Source: an uncultured Clostridia bacterium (GTDB lineage: Bacteria > Bacillota > Clostridia > Oscillospirales > Ruminococcaceae). Taken from it: a DNA stretch of 64,000 nucleotides. This document shows, piece by piece, positions 1-8,339 of this stretch (position 1 is its first letter; each line of letters begins with the position of its first letter). The position numbers and the translations under genes were made by a program. The DNA lies in assembly GCA_947625915.1 (NCBI GenBank), contig CANQPX010000001.1, positions 1-64,000 of the forward strand, written 5' to 3'. A model generated the notes under the pieces. It was not told the DNA's origin. It was given only the letters and a program-made list of their open reading frames with translations, and ran no database searches.

Positions 1-44
1 AGTTTCCTACATTTTCCGATTGCGCATAAGGTTTATGAACGAAA

Positions 45-117
45 ATTTCGCTAAAGCATACTTTAGTGAAATGCGAACGGATTCGCAAGTAACAAATTAT
101 TACAGGAGGTAACTATT
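45..117 (+). promoter_or_regulatory. flagellin mRNA leader with two hairpins and strong RBS
   Basis: The leader of the first flagellin holds two small hairpins: TTCGCTAAAG pairing with CTTTAGTGAA, then GCGAA-cgga-TTCGC, whose loop region reads ACGGA. An ACAGGAGGT ribosome binding site follows 7 bases before the ATG. The same bases occur, inverted, before the second flagellin (5480-5552). The GGA in a hairpin loop plus the GGA of the RBS resembles a two-site CsrA leader; that regulatory reading is inference. Confidence 0.6.
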
Positions 118-2043
118 ATGGTAGTACAGCACAACATTACAGCGATGAACGCTAACAGATACTTCGGTATCAACAATTCCAAGCTTTCCAAATCTTTGGA
201 GAAACTTTCCAGCGGTTACGCTATCAACCGCGCTGGCGATAACGCCGCAGGTCTGGCAGTTTCCGAGAAAATGAGATCCCAGATCGCCGGCATGACTCAG
301 GGCGTTAAGAACGCTCAGGACGGCATTTCCATGATCCAGACTTACGAGGGCGCTCTCACAGAAACCGACAACATTCTCCAGAGAATGAAGACTCTCGCAG
401 ATCAGGCTGCACACGGCACATATCAGGACGATGTAGACCGTGAAGCGATCCAGCTTGAATTCGATCAGCTGAACGACGAACTGAACCAGATAGCTGATAC
501 AGACTTCAACGGCGTTGTTCTTCTCAACGGCGGACAGATGGCTGACGGTCTTAAAGCAGTAAACGGCAAGTTTGATTATGCAAATAATCAAAGAGCTGCA
601 AAGGCACTTTCTTCTATGGACATTGTTTCTCTTGATACACAGTCAATGAATAATGCAACTTCTGGAAATAAAGATTATGATATGGCTGATGCTCTTTGGA
701 AAGATGCGGGATTTGACAGAAATGATGATGACTTGACTAATGATGGACCAGATTCTATAGACGTAACATTCCAATATGATGCAACTAAAGATACTTGGAC
801 TGCTATTTCAGCAACTGGTGGAGCAAATAAGGATGCATTTAAGACTAATACAGCGAAAAACAATGGTGGTTTCCAGATTGGTTCAACATCTTCCACTAGT
901 GATGCAATAGGTGTGGATAAAAATGTGGTAAATGTTGTTTTGGACGGAACCGAATTGATTAATGGTGACACAATAACAGTTACATTTAATAACCCAAGGG
1001 CTAAAAATACAGCTTCTGAAAACATTGCTGTAAAAAATGTAGATGCTTCTGGTTTCAAGGCTGGAGCAGGTGAAGGATCATTGACTGCGGATGCTGATCT
1101 TGGTGTAAGTATTAAAAATACAAAGATTGAGTCTACTAATGGTGCAGGCGCAGATCCGATGACAAAAGATATAGAGGCTTTCTTTGAAGCATTAGAAGGT
1201 GCTACTGTAGAAGTTAAATATGGTGGAGCCAAGAATGATGCAGCCGATGTAACCTTTAAAGTAACACTTTCTGGCGACCAGACCATAGAGATAACTACTA
1301 ACAAATCATTCCAAATTGGAGAGACTAATTTCTATGCAAAAGTTGCAGATGGCAAAGTAACAATAGGATTAGCTAATGCAGCTGGTGGAGACATAGAGAC
1401 AGGTAAAGAGTTAATTGAAATTGCGGCGGCAACAGTTGCTGGAAAAGATACAGCGAATTCTACAGGAACAATAGTTTATACACTTTCAAATTCAACTGCT
1501 GAATTTACAAATGATGGTATTCCTAATGCTGCCATTAAAGAACCACAAAGTGTTGTTTCTAAATCTAACTCTAACAATGCTGCTACAGCACCTCTGACCT
1601 ACACAGATCACCTTGTAATGCAAGTAGGTGCAAGAACTAAGGATAGTGTTGACTTCACATTCAGATATGAATCAAACGGTATTGGAAATCTCAAGGCTAA
1701 CATGGATTGCTCAGCTCGTGAGGGTGGTTTAAATACTGCAAACCTTAAACTTACAGACCAGAAGTCTGCTAATATTGCTATCGACCAGATAGACAACGCT
1801 ATCAACAAGGTATCTATGGTTCGTGCAACATTCGGTGCTACACAGAACCGTCTGGAACACAAGATCGATAACATGAATGTTACTATCGAGAACCTGACTT
1901 CTGCAGAGTCCAGAATCCGTGACACCAACATGGCAGAAGAGATGATGAACTTCACAAAACAGCAGATCCTGTCTCAGGCATCACAGTCTATGCTCGCACA
2001 GGCTAATCAGCTGCCGCAGAGTGTTCTGCAGCTGCTCCAGTAA
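118..2043 (+). CDS. flagellin (filament protein), long variable domain
   Basis: Flagellin, the structural subunit of the flagellar filament, 641 residues. Residues 1-140 carry the conserved D0/D1 start (MVVQHNITAMNANRYFG, SSGYAINRAGDNAAGLAVSEKM). About 95 C-terminal residues form the matching coiled-coil end (NRLEHKIDNMNVTIENLTSAESRIRDTNMAEEMM), finishing in QLPQSVLQLLQ. The middle, roughly 150-540, is variable, Asn/Thr/Lys rich and noticeably more AT-rich than the ends, as expected for the surface-exposed D2/D3 domains. It is longer than the simplest ~270-residue flagellins. The RBS aggaggt sits ideally before the ATG. The gene is monocistronic, with a strong terminator just downstream. A second flagellin in inverted orientation at 3953-5479 shares both ends. 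Confidence 0.97.
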   Translation: MVVQHNITAMNANRYFGINNSKLSKSLEKLSSGYAINRAGDNAAGLAVSEKMRSQIAGMTQGVKNAQDGISMIQTYEGALTETDNILQRMKTLADQAAHGTYQDDVDREAIQLEFDQLNDELNQIADTDFNGVVLLNGGQMADGLKAVNGKFDYANNQRAAKALSSMDIVSLDTQSMNNATSGNKDYDMADALWKDAGFDRNDDDLTNDGPDSIDVTFQYDATKDTWTAISATGGANKDAFKTNTAKNNGGFQIGSTSSTSDAIGVDKNVVNVVLDGTELINGDTITVTFNNPRAKNTASENIAVKNVDASGFKAGAGEGSLTADADLGVSIKNTKIESTNGAGADPMTKDIEAFFEALEGATVEVKYGGAKNDAADVTFKVTLSGDQTIEITTNKSFQIGETNFYAKVADGKVTIGLANAAGGDIETGKELIEIAAATVAGKDTANSTGTIVYTLSNSTAEFTNDGIPNAAIKEPQSVVSKSNSNNAATAPLTYTDHLVMQVGARTKDSVDFTFRYESNGIGNLKANMDCSAREGGLNTANLKLTDQKSANIAIDQIDNAINKVSMVRATFGATQNRLEHKIDNMNVTIENLTSAESRIRDTNMAEEMMNFTKQQILSQASQSMLAQANQLPQSVLQLLQ

Positions 2044-2090
2044 GCAAGCTGAACTAACGTTTATTGCGTGAAGTGACATTATGAATAGGA

Positions 2091-2123
2091 ATCGCCCCCG
2101 CGTTCGCGGGGGCGATCCTTTTT
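2091..2123 (+). terminator. intrinsic terminator of flagellin 1
   Basis: A 12-base GC-rich stem (ATCGCCCCCGCG with its complement) and a short loop are followed by CCTTTTTA, 48 bases after the flagellin stop codon. Confidence 0.9.
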
Positions 2124-2415
2124 ATAATTGTGTATATTTTTTAATGATTTCTTCCGGCACACCGTCTGCCGCCATTCTTGCGAGTAAGTCGGCAATGCCT
2201 TCTGCTCTGCCTTCTGCTCTGCCTTTTTCAATTCCTGTTTCCATGCCTTCTACCCTGCCTTCTGCTCTGCCTTTTTCAATTCCTCGGAAGAAATTCTCTT
2301 CCATTAAAGTATTATAATCCCAAATGGCTTTCTGTCGGGCATTGTATTCCATGCGCTTTATCTCGTCCTGACTTATAACTTCAAGGGTGTCAACGGCTTC
2401 TTTGATATTTGACAT
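2122..2415 (-). CDS. free-standing duplicate of the Rpn C-terminal tail
   Basis: This 97-residue protein begins MSNIKEAVDTLEVISQDE and ends in ARMAADGVPEEIIKKYTQL. It nearly repeats the last 70 residues of the Rpn nuclease gene directly upstream (2432-3211), so it is a tandem duplication of that gene's 3' end. Between the duplicated halves it has an insert of GRAEGR/GIEKGRAEGR-type repeats encoded by repeated TTCTGCTCTGCC-like units on the plus strand. It has its own RBS (gaggaat) and ATG. No catalytic residues are present. It may be a remnant, or a separate tail protein that pairs with Rpn, like the short C-terminal Rpn products known in enterobacteria. Translation is plausible but unproven. 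Confidence 0.6.
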   Translation of the reverse strand: MSNIKEAVDTLEVISQDEIKRMEYNARQKAIWDYNTLMEENFFRGIEKGRAEGRVEGMETGIEKGRAEGRAEGIADLLARMAADGVPEEIIKKYTQL

Positions 2416-2431
2416 TTGCAATTCCTCATTT

Positions 2432-2666
2432 TTATAAATATTTTCTAATGATTTCTTCCGGAACACCGTCTGCCGCCATTCTTGCGAGTAAGTCGGATCT
2501 GCCTCGATTGTAATTTTCCTCCATAAGAGTATTATAATCCCAAATAGCTTTCTGGCGGGCATTGTATTCCATGCGCTTTATCTCGTCCTGACTTATAACT
2601 TCAAGGGTGTCAACGGCTTCTTTAATATACTCGTTATTACTTGCTGCCATATCGAATTCCTCCTTT
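2432..2666 (-). other. possible internal translation start inside rpn (short C-terminal product)
   Basis: Inside the Rpn reading frame an AAAGGAGG sequence (plus-strand 2659-2666) sits 8 bases before an in-frame ATG at 2650. It could start a 72-residue tail protein beginning MAASNNEYIKEAVD. A near-consensus ribosome binding site at this place is unusual within a coding region. Enterobacterial rpn genes are known to make a short C-terminal inhibitor from an internal start. The site itself is seen; its use is inferred. Confidence 0.45.
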
Positions 2667-3211
2667 TTCTCCGCTTTTAGAAATTTTATCCAATCGTACA
2701 AGTCCGTGCCATCTTCCGTTTTTGGAAGTTTCGGCAACTCTATCAAGTGCCATTCCATTATGTCGGTGTAACAGAAATTCTCGCTGTCCTCGCGTATGTG
2801 ATAGATAGTGTGGAAGCGTTCTGTTTCTTTTATAAAATTGAAGTCCAGAATGTTTATGCCAATGCACTTCTTAAAATTTGAGTAAAGCTTGTTAATATTG
2901 GGCTGTTCAACAAGCATTTTTGAAACGTAGAACGCGCTTCTTTCTGCCCATGTTGTCATGTAAGAAAGCTGAATTTCAATGTCGATCTCGGTATCATCAT
3001 TCATAGTAAGGTAAACATCAAGGATCCCTTGCTTCTCGTCCTCATGATTTTTGGGAAGATTTGCATTTTTAAGAACGGTTTTCTTGATATCGGTTACGGG
3101 GATATTCAGGACTGCGCTTATAAAACCTTTCCTTACTTTTTCGTTGTTCATTATTTCTTTGAAAGCAAAATCCACTTTCGGGGACATTATGAAATACTCT
3201 TGTTCCGCCAT
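2432..3211 (-). CDS. Rpn family nuclease / PD-(D/E)XK transposase-like protein
   Basis: A 259-residue member of the Rpn/YhgA-like family (PD-(D/E)XK nuclease fold, often annotated as transposase). Visible are MSPKVDFAFKEIM at 9-21, the catalytic Asp at 65 in GILDVYLTM, and the D77-I-E79-I-Q81 strand, matching the D...(D/E)xExQ pattern. Residues 82-180 are the usual helical region (TTWAERSAFYVSKML). The C-terminal tail (from about 195) has the repetitive NARQKAIWDYNTLMEENYNRGR segment seen in the family. The RBS is aaaggagt. The tail is duplicated immediately downstream at 2122-2415. Enterobacterial family members cut DNA and some act in phage defence; whether this one is active is inference. 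Confidence 0.88.
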   Translation of the reverse strand: MAEQEYFIMSPKVDFAFKEIMNNEKVRKGFISAVLNIPVTDIKKTVLKNANLPKNHEDEKQGILDVYLTMNDDTEIDIEIQLSYMTTWAERSAFYVSKMLVEQPNINKLYSNFKKCIGINILDFNFIKETERFHTIYHIREDSENFCYTDIMEWHLIELPKLPKTEDGTDLYDWIKFLKAEKKEEFDMAASNNEYIKEAVDTLEVISQDEIKRMEYNARQKAIWDYNTLMEENYNRGRSDLLARMAADGVPEEIIRKYL

Positions 3212-3498
3212 AGTCCGACACTCCTTTACGTTCTTTCACTTATATTATACCACGGTCAGAAAAAAATTGCAATAGAAAAAATTTTTCCGCAAATTACAGA
3301 AAAATTCATATGCGCCTAAGCCCGCAATATGCACCATATGCACCGTATCACTGTCTGCTCAACAAGCATATAATGTTATTGCCGGAATGTTTTATGCCCC
3401 GGCTATGATTATTTTTCAAATTTCCGTCAACAATAATACCATACGGCGGCGTTCCTCCCATGAAATGCCGCAAACTCGGTAAAATAGGAGTGTATGGA

Positions 3499-3843
3499 AT
3501 GTCAGTAAAAAGGGGAGAAATTTATTATGCCGATCTGAGTCCCGTTGTCGGCTCGGAACAAGGCGGGATCCGTCCCGTTCTGATAGTGCAGAACGATGTC
3601 GGGAACAAACACAGTCCAACGGTGATCGCGGCGGCTATCACAAGTCAGCGCGATAAATCAAAACTGCCGACGCATATCGAACTGAATGCCGACAAATGCG
3701 GATTGCAGAAAGACAGTATCGTACTTCTTGAACAGATAAGGACTATCGACAAAAAAAGGCTCAAAGAGCGTATGGGCGAGCTTGACCCTACGGCGATGAC
3801 GCGGGTAGACAGCGCGCTGTCCATAAGCTTTGGTCTGCAATAG
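3499..3843 (+). CDS. mazF: MazF/PemK family mRNA interferase (EndoA-like toxin)
   Basis: A 114-residue ribonuclease toxin of the MazF/NdoA type. It has the N-terminal [33 protein letters not shown] signature, the [10 protein letters not shown] strand and the [13 protein letters not shown] segment, and its length matches the family (~115). An upstream in-frame ATG at 3460 has no RBS, whereas ATG 3499 follows aggagtg with good spacing. MazF cleaves single-stranded mRNA at short motifs and is normally held by a small antitoxin encoded just upstream. Here no antitoxin frame is visible in 3212-3498, so it is an orphan or is controlled in trans. It sits between the two inverted flagellin genes and ends at a shared terminator. 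Confidence 0.92.
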   Translation: MSVKRGEIYYADLSPVVGSEQGGIRPVLIVQNDVGNKHSPTVIAAAITSQRDKSKLPTHIELNADKCGLQKDSIVLLEQIRTIDKKRLKERMGELDPTAMTRVDSALSISFGLQ

Positions 3844-3891
3844 TGCTACATAAGGCAAACGCTTGTCTTATGCGGCAATGCTGAATAACAA

Positions 3892-3920
3892 AAACCGCCC
3901 CAAATGGGGCGGCTTTTTTA
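3892..3920 (+). terminator. bidirectional terminator between mazF and flagellin 2
   Basis: CCGCCCC-aaat-GGGGCGG is followed by CTTTTTTA on the plus strand and by GTTTTTGTT on the minus strand. It can therefore end both mazF and the convergent flagellin. Confidence 0.9.
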
Positions 3921-3952
3921 TGCGACTTCACGCAATAAGTTTTGATTTAAAC

Positions 3953-5479
3953 TTACTGGAGCAGCTGCAGAACACTCTGCGGCAGCTGATTAGCCTGTGC
4001 GAGCATAGACTGTGATGCCTGGCTGAGGATCTGATTCTTTGTGAAGTTCATCATCTCTTGTGCCATGTTGGTATCACGAATACGAGACTCTGCGTCTGTG
4101 ATGTTCTCAATGGTTACGTTCATATTGTCGATCTTGTGTTCAAGTCTGTTCTGAACAGCACCAAATGTAGCACGAACCATGGAAACCTTGTTGATAGCGT
4201 TGTCGATCTGGTCGATAGCATAGTTTGCATCTTCTGCTGTTGAAAGTGTAAGCTGGTCTGTACCAAGTCCGCGAGCGGAGCAGTCAAGGTCGTCCTTAAG
4301 GTTTCCTATACCTTCGGAAGAATATTCAAATGTGAACTTAACAGCATCTTTAGAACGAGCACCTACCTGCATAGTAATGCTATCTGTGTAAGTAAGATTT
4401 CTCCTTCCGTTTCCGAACGCATTTGATTGTGAAACATTAATTTCCTTTTCAGGATCATACGCTTTTAAATCAGCAGTCATTTTAACTTTTAATTTTCCAT
4501 TTGCTATATCACCATTTTCCACTACTTTTATGCCCGCACTGCTCAATACATCGGTAAGTTTTACTGCAGCACCGTCCTCTGTATACCATGTCGATGCATC
4601 TGCCTTTTTTGTCGCAGCTTCTGAATAATAGTCTACGCCATTTATTGTGACTTTCTGCGTCATTGTTTTCTTATTAGCCGCTGCACCGTCACTATTAATT
4701 TGTATATCTTTATTCACCGTTTCAACATCAAATTCTACATCAACTACAACGTCACCTGCAGTAATTTTTCCATTTTTATCCGCTGTAACCGCTTCTGTTC
4801 CCACCTCAGTTTTGCCGGTAAATCCGCCAATTGTAACATCCTGACCAGCAACTACTTTTTTATCGGCATCTAACTCTAAATCCTGTCTGTCTACTGTTAA
4901 ACCTTTTACAGTTACGGTTCCGTTGTCAGCAACAGATACTTTAGCTTTAGCGTGTGTTGCCTTATCTGAATACAAAATATCCTGTGTAGAAGATGTAGCT
5001 TCAGTAGCACCTACGCTTGCAGGCTTAGAAAAATTGGTAACTCTTGTTCCGTCGGACATAACACCACCATTAAGAACTACAACACCGTTAAAGTCTGTAT
5101 CAGCGATCTGGTTGAGTTCGTCGTTCAGCTGTTTGTACTCCAGTTCAATTGCGCTGCGGTCAACTTCATTATCATAAGAGCCGTGTGCAGCCTGATCTGC
5201 AAGAGTCTTCATTCTCTGGAGAATGCTGTCGGTCTCGGTGAGAGCGCCCTCGTAAGTCTGAACCATTGAGATACCGTCCTGAGCGTTCTTGACTGCCTGA
5301 GTCATGCCGGCGATCTGGGATCTCATCTTCTCGGAAACTGCCAGACCTGCTGCGTTATCGCCTGCGCGGTTGATGGCATAACCACTGGAAAGTTTCTCCA
5401 AGGACTTGGAAAGCTTATTGTTGTTGATACCGAAGTATCTGTTAGCGTTCATCGCTGTAATGTTGTGCTGTACTACCAT
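3953..5479 (-). CDS. flagellin (second copy, inverted)
   Basis: A 508-residue flagellin with the same D0/D1 ends as the gene at 118-2043 and a different central domain (about 150-400; SVGATEATSSTQDIL onward). The first 59 coding bases and the 73-base leader are identical to the first gene. Beyond that, differences in the N-terminal block are mostly synonymous, and the last ~70 coding bases are again nearly identical. The middle holds short VTVKGLTVDR/VTIGGFTGKTEV repeats typical of surface-exposed beta domains. It is monocistronic, with its stop codon next to a shared bidirectional terminator. The pair could give two alternative filament surfaces. Confidence 0.97.
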   Translation of the reverse strand: MVVQHNITAMNANRYFGINNNKLSKSLEKLSSGYAINRAGDNAAGLAVSEKMRSQIAGMTQAVKNAQDGISMVQTYEGALTETDSILQRMKTLADQAAHGSYDNEVDRSAIELEYKQLNDELNQIADTDFNGVVVLNGGVMSDGTRVTNFSKPASVGATEATSSTQDILYSDKATHAKAKVSVADNGTVTVKGLTVDRQDLELDADKKVVAGQDVTIGGFTGKTEVGTEAVTADKNGKITAGDVVVDVEFDVETVNKDIQINSDGAAANKKTMTQKVTINGVDYYSEAATKKADASTWYTEDGAAVKLTDVLSSAGIKVVENGDIANGKLKVKMTADLKAYDPEKEINVSQSNAFGNGRRNLTYTDSITMQVGARSKDAVKFTFEYSSEGIGNLKDDLDCSARGLGTDQLTLSTAEDANYAIDQIDNAINKVSMVRATFGAVQNRLEHKIDNMNVTIENITDAESRIRDTNMAQEMMNFTKNQILSQASQSMLAQANQLPQSVLQLLQ

Positions 5480-5552
5480 AATAGTTACCTCCTGTAATAA
5501 TTTGTTACTTGCGAATCCGTTCGCATTTCACTAAAGTATGCTTTAGCGAAAT
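5480..5552 (-). promoter_or_regulatory. second flagellin leader, identical copy
   Basis: This is the inverted, base-for-base copy of 45-117, with the same two hairpins and the same ACAGGAGGT RBS. Identity ends abruptly at 5552. The AT-rich stretch upstream (5553-5800) may hold the promoter, perhaps a sigma-D type with GCCCATAT near 5610, but I could not match both elements with confidence. Confidence 0.6.
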
Positions 5553-5800
5553 ACAAAAAATTACAGAAATGTATTTTTATTGATTATTATGGAAAATTAA
5601 TTACAGATATGGGCTATATTGTAATTAATTCGCATAATGTCATATTTTATTATTAAAATATCTATATGTTGATTTTCAAAGGGCGTTTTGTTGGTAATTT
5701 GGCAATAACTTTTCAATTAAAAGTATTATTATTCTATATAATAACAAAAATATTGCTAAATTCTTAAATCAAAATTCATGCAATATCCCATACTTTTTTC

Positions 5801-5829
5801 TTGACTTTTTGCTCCCGCGGCAATATAAT
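5801..5829 (+). promoter_or_regulatory. promoter of ppk
   Basis: TTGACT, a 17-base spacer and TATAAT lie 38 bases upstream of the ppk ATG. The rest of 5553-5800 is AT-rich, and I see no gene in it. Confidence 0.75.
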
Positions 5830-5867
5830 TATTATAGAATGTTTTACCCGAAAGGAATTTTATAACA

Positions 5868-7991
5868 ATGAAACCATATTATGACAACCGCGAACTCTCT
5901 TGGCTCAAATTCAACGAACGCGTTCTCGAAGAAGCCACCGACCCCACTGTGCCACTCTGCGAACGCCTTATGTTTGCTGCGATTTTCCAATCAAATCTCG
6001 ATGAATTTTTTATGATACGCGTCGGCTCCCTCTATGACAGGACCCTTGTCGGTTCTGCCGAGCGCGACAATAAGACCGACATGACCTGCGCCGAACAGCT
6101 CGATGCGATCTTCAGCCGCGCCGCCGAACTCGCTCCCATGCGCGACGACGCTTACCGCGGCATTATGTCCGAACTCGAAAAACACGGCGTCGAACAGGTC
6201 AATTTCCGTCAGCTTTCAAAAGATGAGGAGAGTTTCCTCAAAGCATATTTTACCGCCGAAATACTGCCACTTATCTCACCTCAGGTCATAGACAAACGCC
6301 ACCCTTTCCCGTTTTTGAAAAATAAAGAGATCTACGCCGTTGCTCAATTGGAATCAAAATCTTCCGTAAAGATCGCGCTCGTTCCCGCCAGCGGCACATT
6401 TTCAAGAATTATTTTTCTCCCCGGCGCAAAACATCGCTTTATGCTCGTTGAAGAGCTTATCCTCCACTATATGCCCTTGATATTTGAAAATTATAAAATT
6501 TTGGACAAATCACTTATGCGCATAACCCGAAATGCCGATATAAATATGGAAGAAGCGCTTTATGACCATGATGTGGATCTGCGCGATGTTATGTCGGAAC
6601 TCATCAAAAAGCGCAAAAAACTTTCTCCCGTGAGAATGGAACTCTCCCGCAGGCTCGGCGATCCCGCCGTTGATTATTTATGCGAAAAACTGGAACTTAA
6701 AAGAACTCAGATATTCAGACAAAGATCACCGCTTGATCTTTCTTTCGTATATCCGCTCCGCAGCCGCCTTGAAGAAGAATTCCCGCTCCTTTTCTTCGGC
6801 AGAGCAGACCCTCAGCCGCCCTGCGAAATTATCCGCGAACAACCTATACTGCCGCAGATAATGAAAAAAGATATCCTGCTTTCTTATCCGTTTGAATCAA
6901 TAAGACCGTTTTTGAGAATGCTTATGGAAGCGGCTCACGACCCTGCGGTTATTTCAATTAAAATAACTCTTTACCGCGTCGCTTCGGATTCAAAAGTAAT
7001 AGACGCGCTTATTTCCGCTGCGGAAAACGGAAAGGACGTGCTTGTACTCGTTGAACTGCGCGCAAGATTTGACGAGGAAAATAATATCGGTTGGTCAAAA
7101 CGTCTCGAGCGCGCGGGCTGTAATGTTATTTACGGTCCGGAAAGCCTTAAAGTCCACTCAAAACTTCTCCTTATAACAAGACGTTCTCCAAACGGCAAAG
7201 CCGAGTACATCACTCAGATCGGCACGGGAAATTACAACGAAAAAACTTCCGCGCTCTACACCGATCTCAGCCTTCTGACCGCAAATCAGGATATAGGCGC
7301 GGAAGCCGCAGTTGTTTTTAATGCGCTTTCCACAAATACCATTGTTGAACATACAAATAAATTGCTTGTTGCGCCGCGCTGTCTGCAAAATAAAATAATC
7401 GAAATGATAGACGGCGAGATAGCGGCTGCCGAGCGCGGAGAACCCGCTTTTATCGGTTTGAAATTAAATTCCCTGACCGACAAAATTTTAATGGACAAAC
7501 TTATCAAAGCGTCTCAGAAAGGCGTAAAGATACGCATGGTGATACGGGGCATATGCTGTCTTGTTGCAGGCGTTGAAGGTTTCACGGAAAATATCGAGAT
7601 AACGAGCATTGTCGGCAGATATCTTGAACACAGCCGCATATATATTTTCGGCACCGAACAGCGGCGAAAAATTTACATCAGTTCCGCAGATTTTATGACG
7701 CGGAACACACTTCGCCGCGTTGAAGTTGCAGTTCCGATATATGATGTAAGAGTCCGCAAGAGAATAATGCATATTTTCAATATTCTTACCCACGACAATG
7801 TAAAAGCGCGGAAAATGCTTTCGGACGGTACATATATACACATAAATTCCGACGGTGAGCAGATCGATTCGCAGGCATATTTTATTCGTGAAGCATATTC
7901 AAATGCCGAGCGTTCGTATGCAAATAAGAGCAAAAATAAACGTTCATCAAAAATGCTCCGCCGCATCAAAAAAATTATGGGTAAAAAATAG
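5868..7991 (+). CDS. ppk: polyphosphate kinase 1
   Basis: PPK1 reversibly polymerises the gamma phosphate of ATP into inorganic polyphosphate. The 707-residue length fits the family. The N-terminus carries the NRELSWLKFNERVLEEA and SNLDEFFMIRVGSL signatures. The two catalytic histidines appear as H430 in LKVHSKLLLI (autophosphorylated) and H588 in RYLEHSRIYIF, equivalent to the E. coli pair. Other marks are VLVELRARFDEENNIGW and IGTGNYNEKTSALYTDLSL. The basic C-terminal tail (KNKRSSKMLRRIKKIMGKK) is family-atypical but harmless. The RBS is gaaagga. The gene stands alone, with no exopolyphosphatase nearby. A dispersed multi-hairpin element starts directly at its stop codon. Confidence 0.97.
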   Translation: MKPYYDNRELSWLKFNERVLEEATDPTVPLCERLMFAAIFQSNLDEFFMIRVGSLYDRTLVGSAERDNKTDMTCAEQLDAIFSRAAELAPMRDDAYRGIMSELEKHGVEQVNFRQLSKDEESFLKAYFTAEILPLISPQVIDKRHPFPFLKNKEIYAVAQLESKSSVKIALVPASGTFSRIIFLPGAKHRFMLVEELILHYMPLIFENYKILDKSLMRITRNADINMEEALYDHDVDLRDVMSELIKKRKKLSPVRMELSRRLGDPAVDYLCEKLELKRTQIFRQRSPLDLSFVYPLRSRLEEEFPLLFFGRADPQPPCEIIREQPILPQIMKKDILLSYPFESIRPFLRMLMEAAHDPAVISIKITLYRVASDSKVIDALISAAENGKDVLVLVELRARFDEENNIGWSKRLERAGCNVIYGPESLKVHSKLLLITRRSPNGKAEYITQIGTGNYNEKTSALYTDLSLLTANQDIGAEAAVVFNALSTNTIVEHTNKLLVAPRCLQNKIIEMIDGEIAAAERGEPAFIGLKLNSLTDKILMDKLIKASQKGVKIRMVIRGICCLVAGVEGFTENIEITSIVGRYLEHSRIYIFGTEQRRKIYISSADFMTRNTLRRVEVAVPIYDVRVRKRIMHIFNILTHDNVKARKMLSDGTYIHINSDGEQIDSQAYFIREAYSNAERSYANKSKNKRSSKMLRRIKKIMGKK

Positions 7992-8290
7992 GCGCGGACA
8001 AACTAAATAGCGATAAACAAAACTTCGCCCGAAAAGCTGGTCCAGCGCAGCCGCGCTGGCGGGGTCGAGGGGCGGAGCCCCCGTCGCGAAATTTCCCCTT
8101 ACGAAGGCGCCTCTGCAAAGGGGTGAATTGCCGCTGAAAGCGGCAAGAGGGGAACGCTCTGCAAGAGAGAGCGTTCCCCTTGGCATTAACGTATTATACC
8201 ATTTAAGCCTTGCAAAACAGCCCGGTGAGCTGTTTTGCAATACAGAGCGATTTGTTTTTCTAAAAAATAATTCTTTGTAAATACTTTTCT
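7991..8290 (+). repeat. multi-hairpin dispersed element A, copy 1
   Basis: This is a ~300-base non-coding element. Its hairpins in order are CCAGCGC-agcc-GCGCTGG (8042-8059), GCCGCT-gaa-AGCGGC, GGGGAACGCTCT with its complement (8149-8179) and GCAAAACAGC...GCTGTTTTGC (8212-8238), followed by an AT-rich tail. Related copies lie at 39000, 44160 and 46540. It begins at the ppk stop, in the same orientation as the gene. Confidence 0.85.
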
Positions 8291-8297
8291 ACAGACA

Positions 8298-8339
8298 AAA
8301 ACTGCGGGAAATTAAATTGAATTTCCCGCAGTTTTTTTC
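8298..8339 (+). terminator. bidirectional terminator between ppk and putP
   Basis: A 15-base stem AAACTGCGGGAAATT with its complement is followed by TTTTTTTCTT on the plus strand. On the minus strand, reading out of putP, it is followed by GTCTGTAG, so the plus-strand direction is stronger. Confidence 0.85.

Noticed and set aside
1..44. CCGAT near position 17-21 as a sigma-D -10 for flagellin 1
   Set aside because: The matching -35 would lie outside the window, so it cannot be judged.
2081..2378. Plus-strand frames of 66-78 residues opposite the Rpn tail, rich in Leu/Pro or Ser/Ala repeats
   Set aside because: They are antisense to the GRAEGR repeat tract, start inside the flagellin terminator region and lack an RBS.
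2416..2562. N-terminal extension of the detached Rpn tail frame
   Set aside because: It is the parent Rpn tail read in another frame; the own RBS and ATG at 2415 mark the true start.
2122..3211. Rpn gene called as an active transposon
   Set aside because: Family members are nucleases often mislabelled as transposases; no terminal inverted repeats or target duplications are seen around it.
3460..3498. Longer MazF start at 3460
   Set aside because: It has no RBS, the extra 13 residues do not fit the family, and ATG 3499 has a good RBS.
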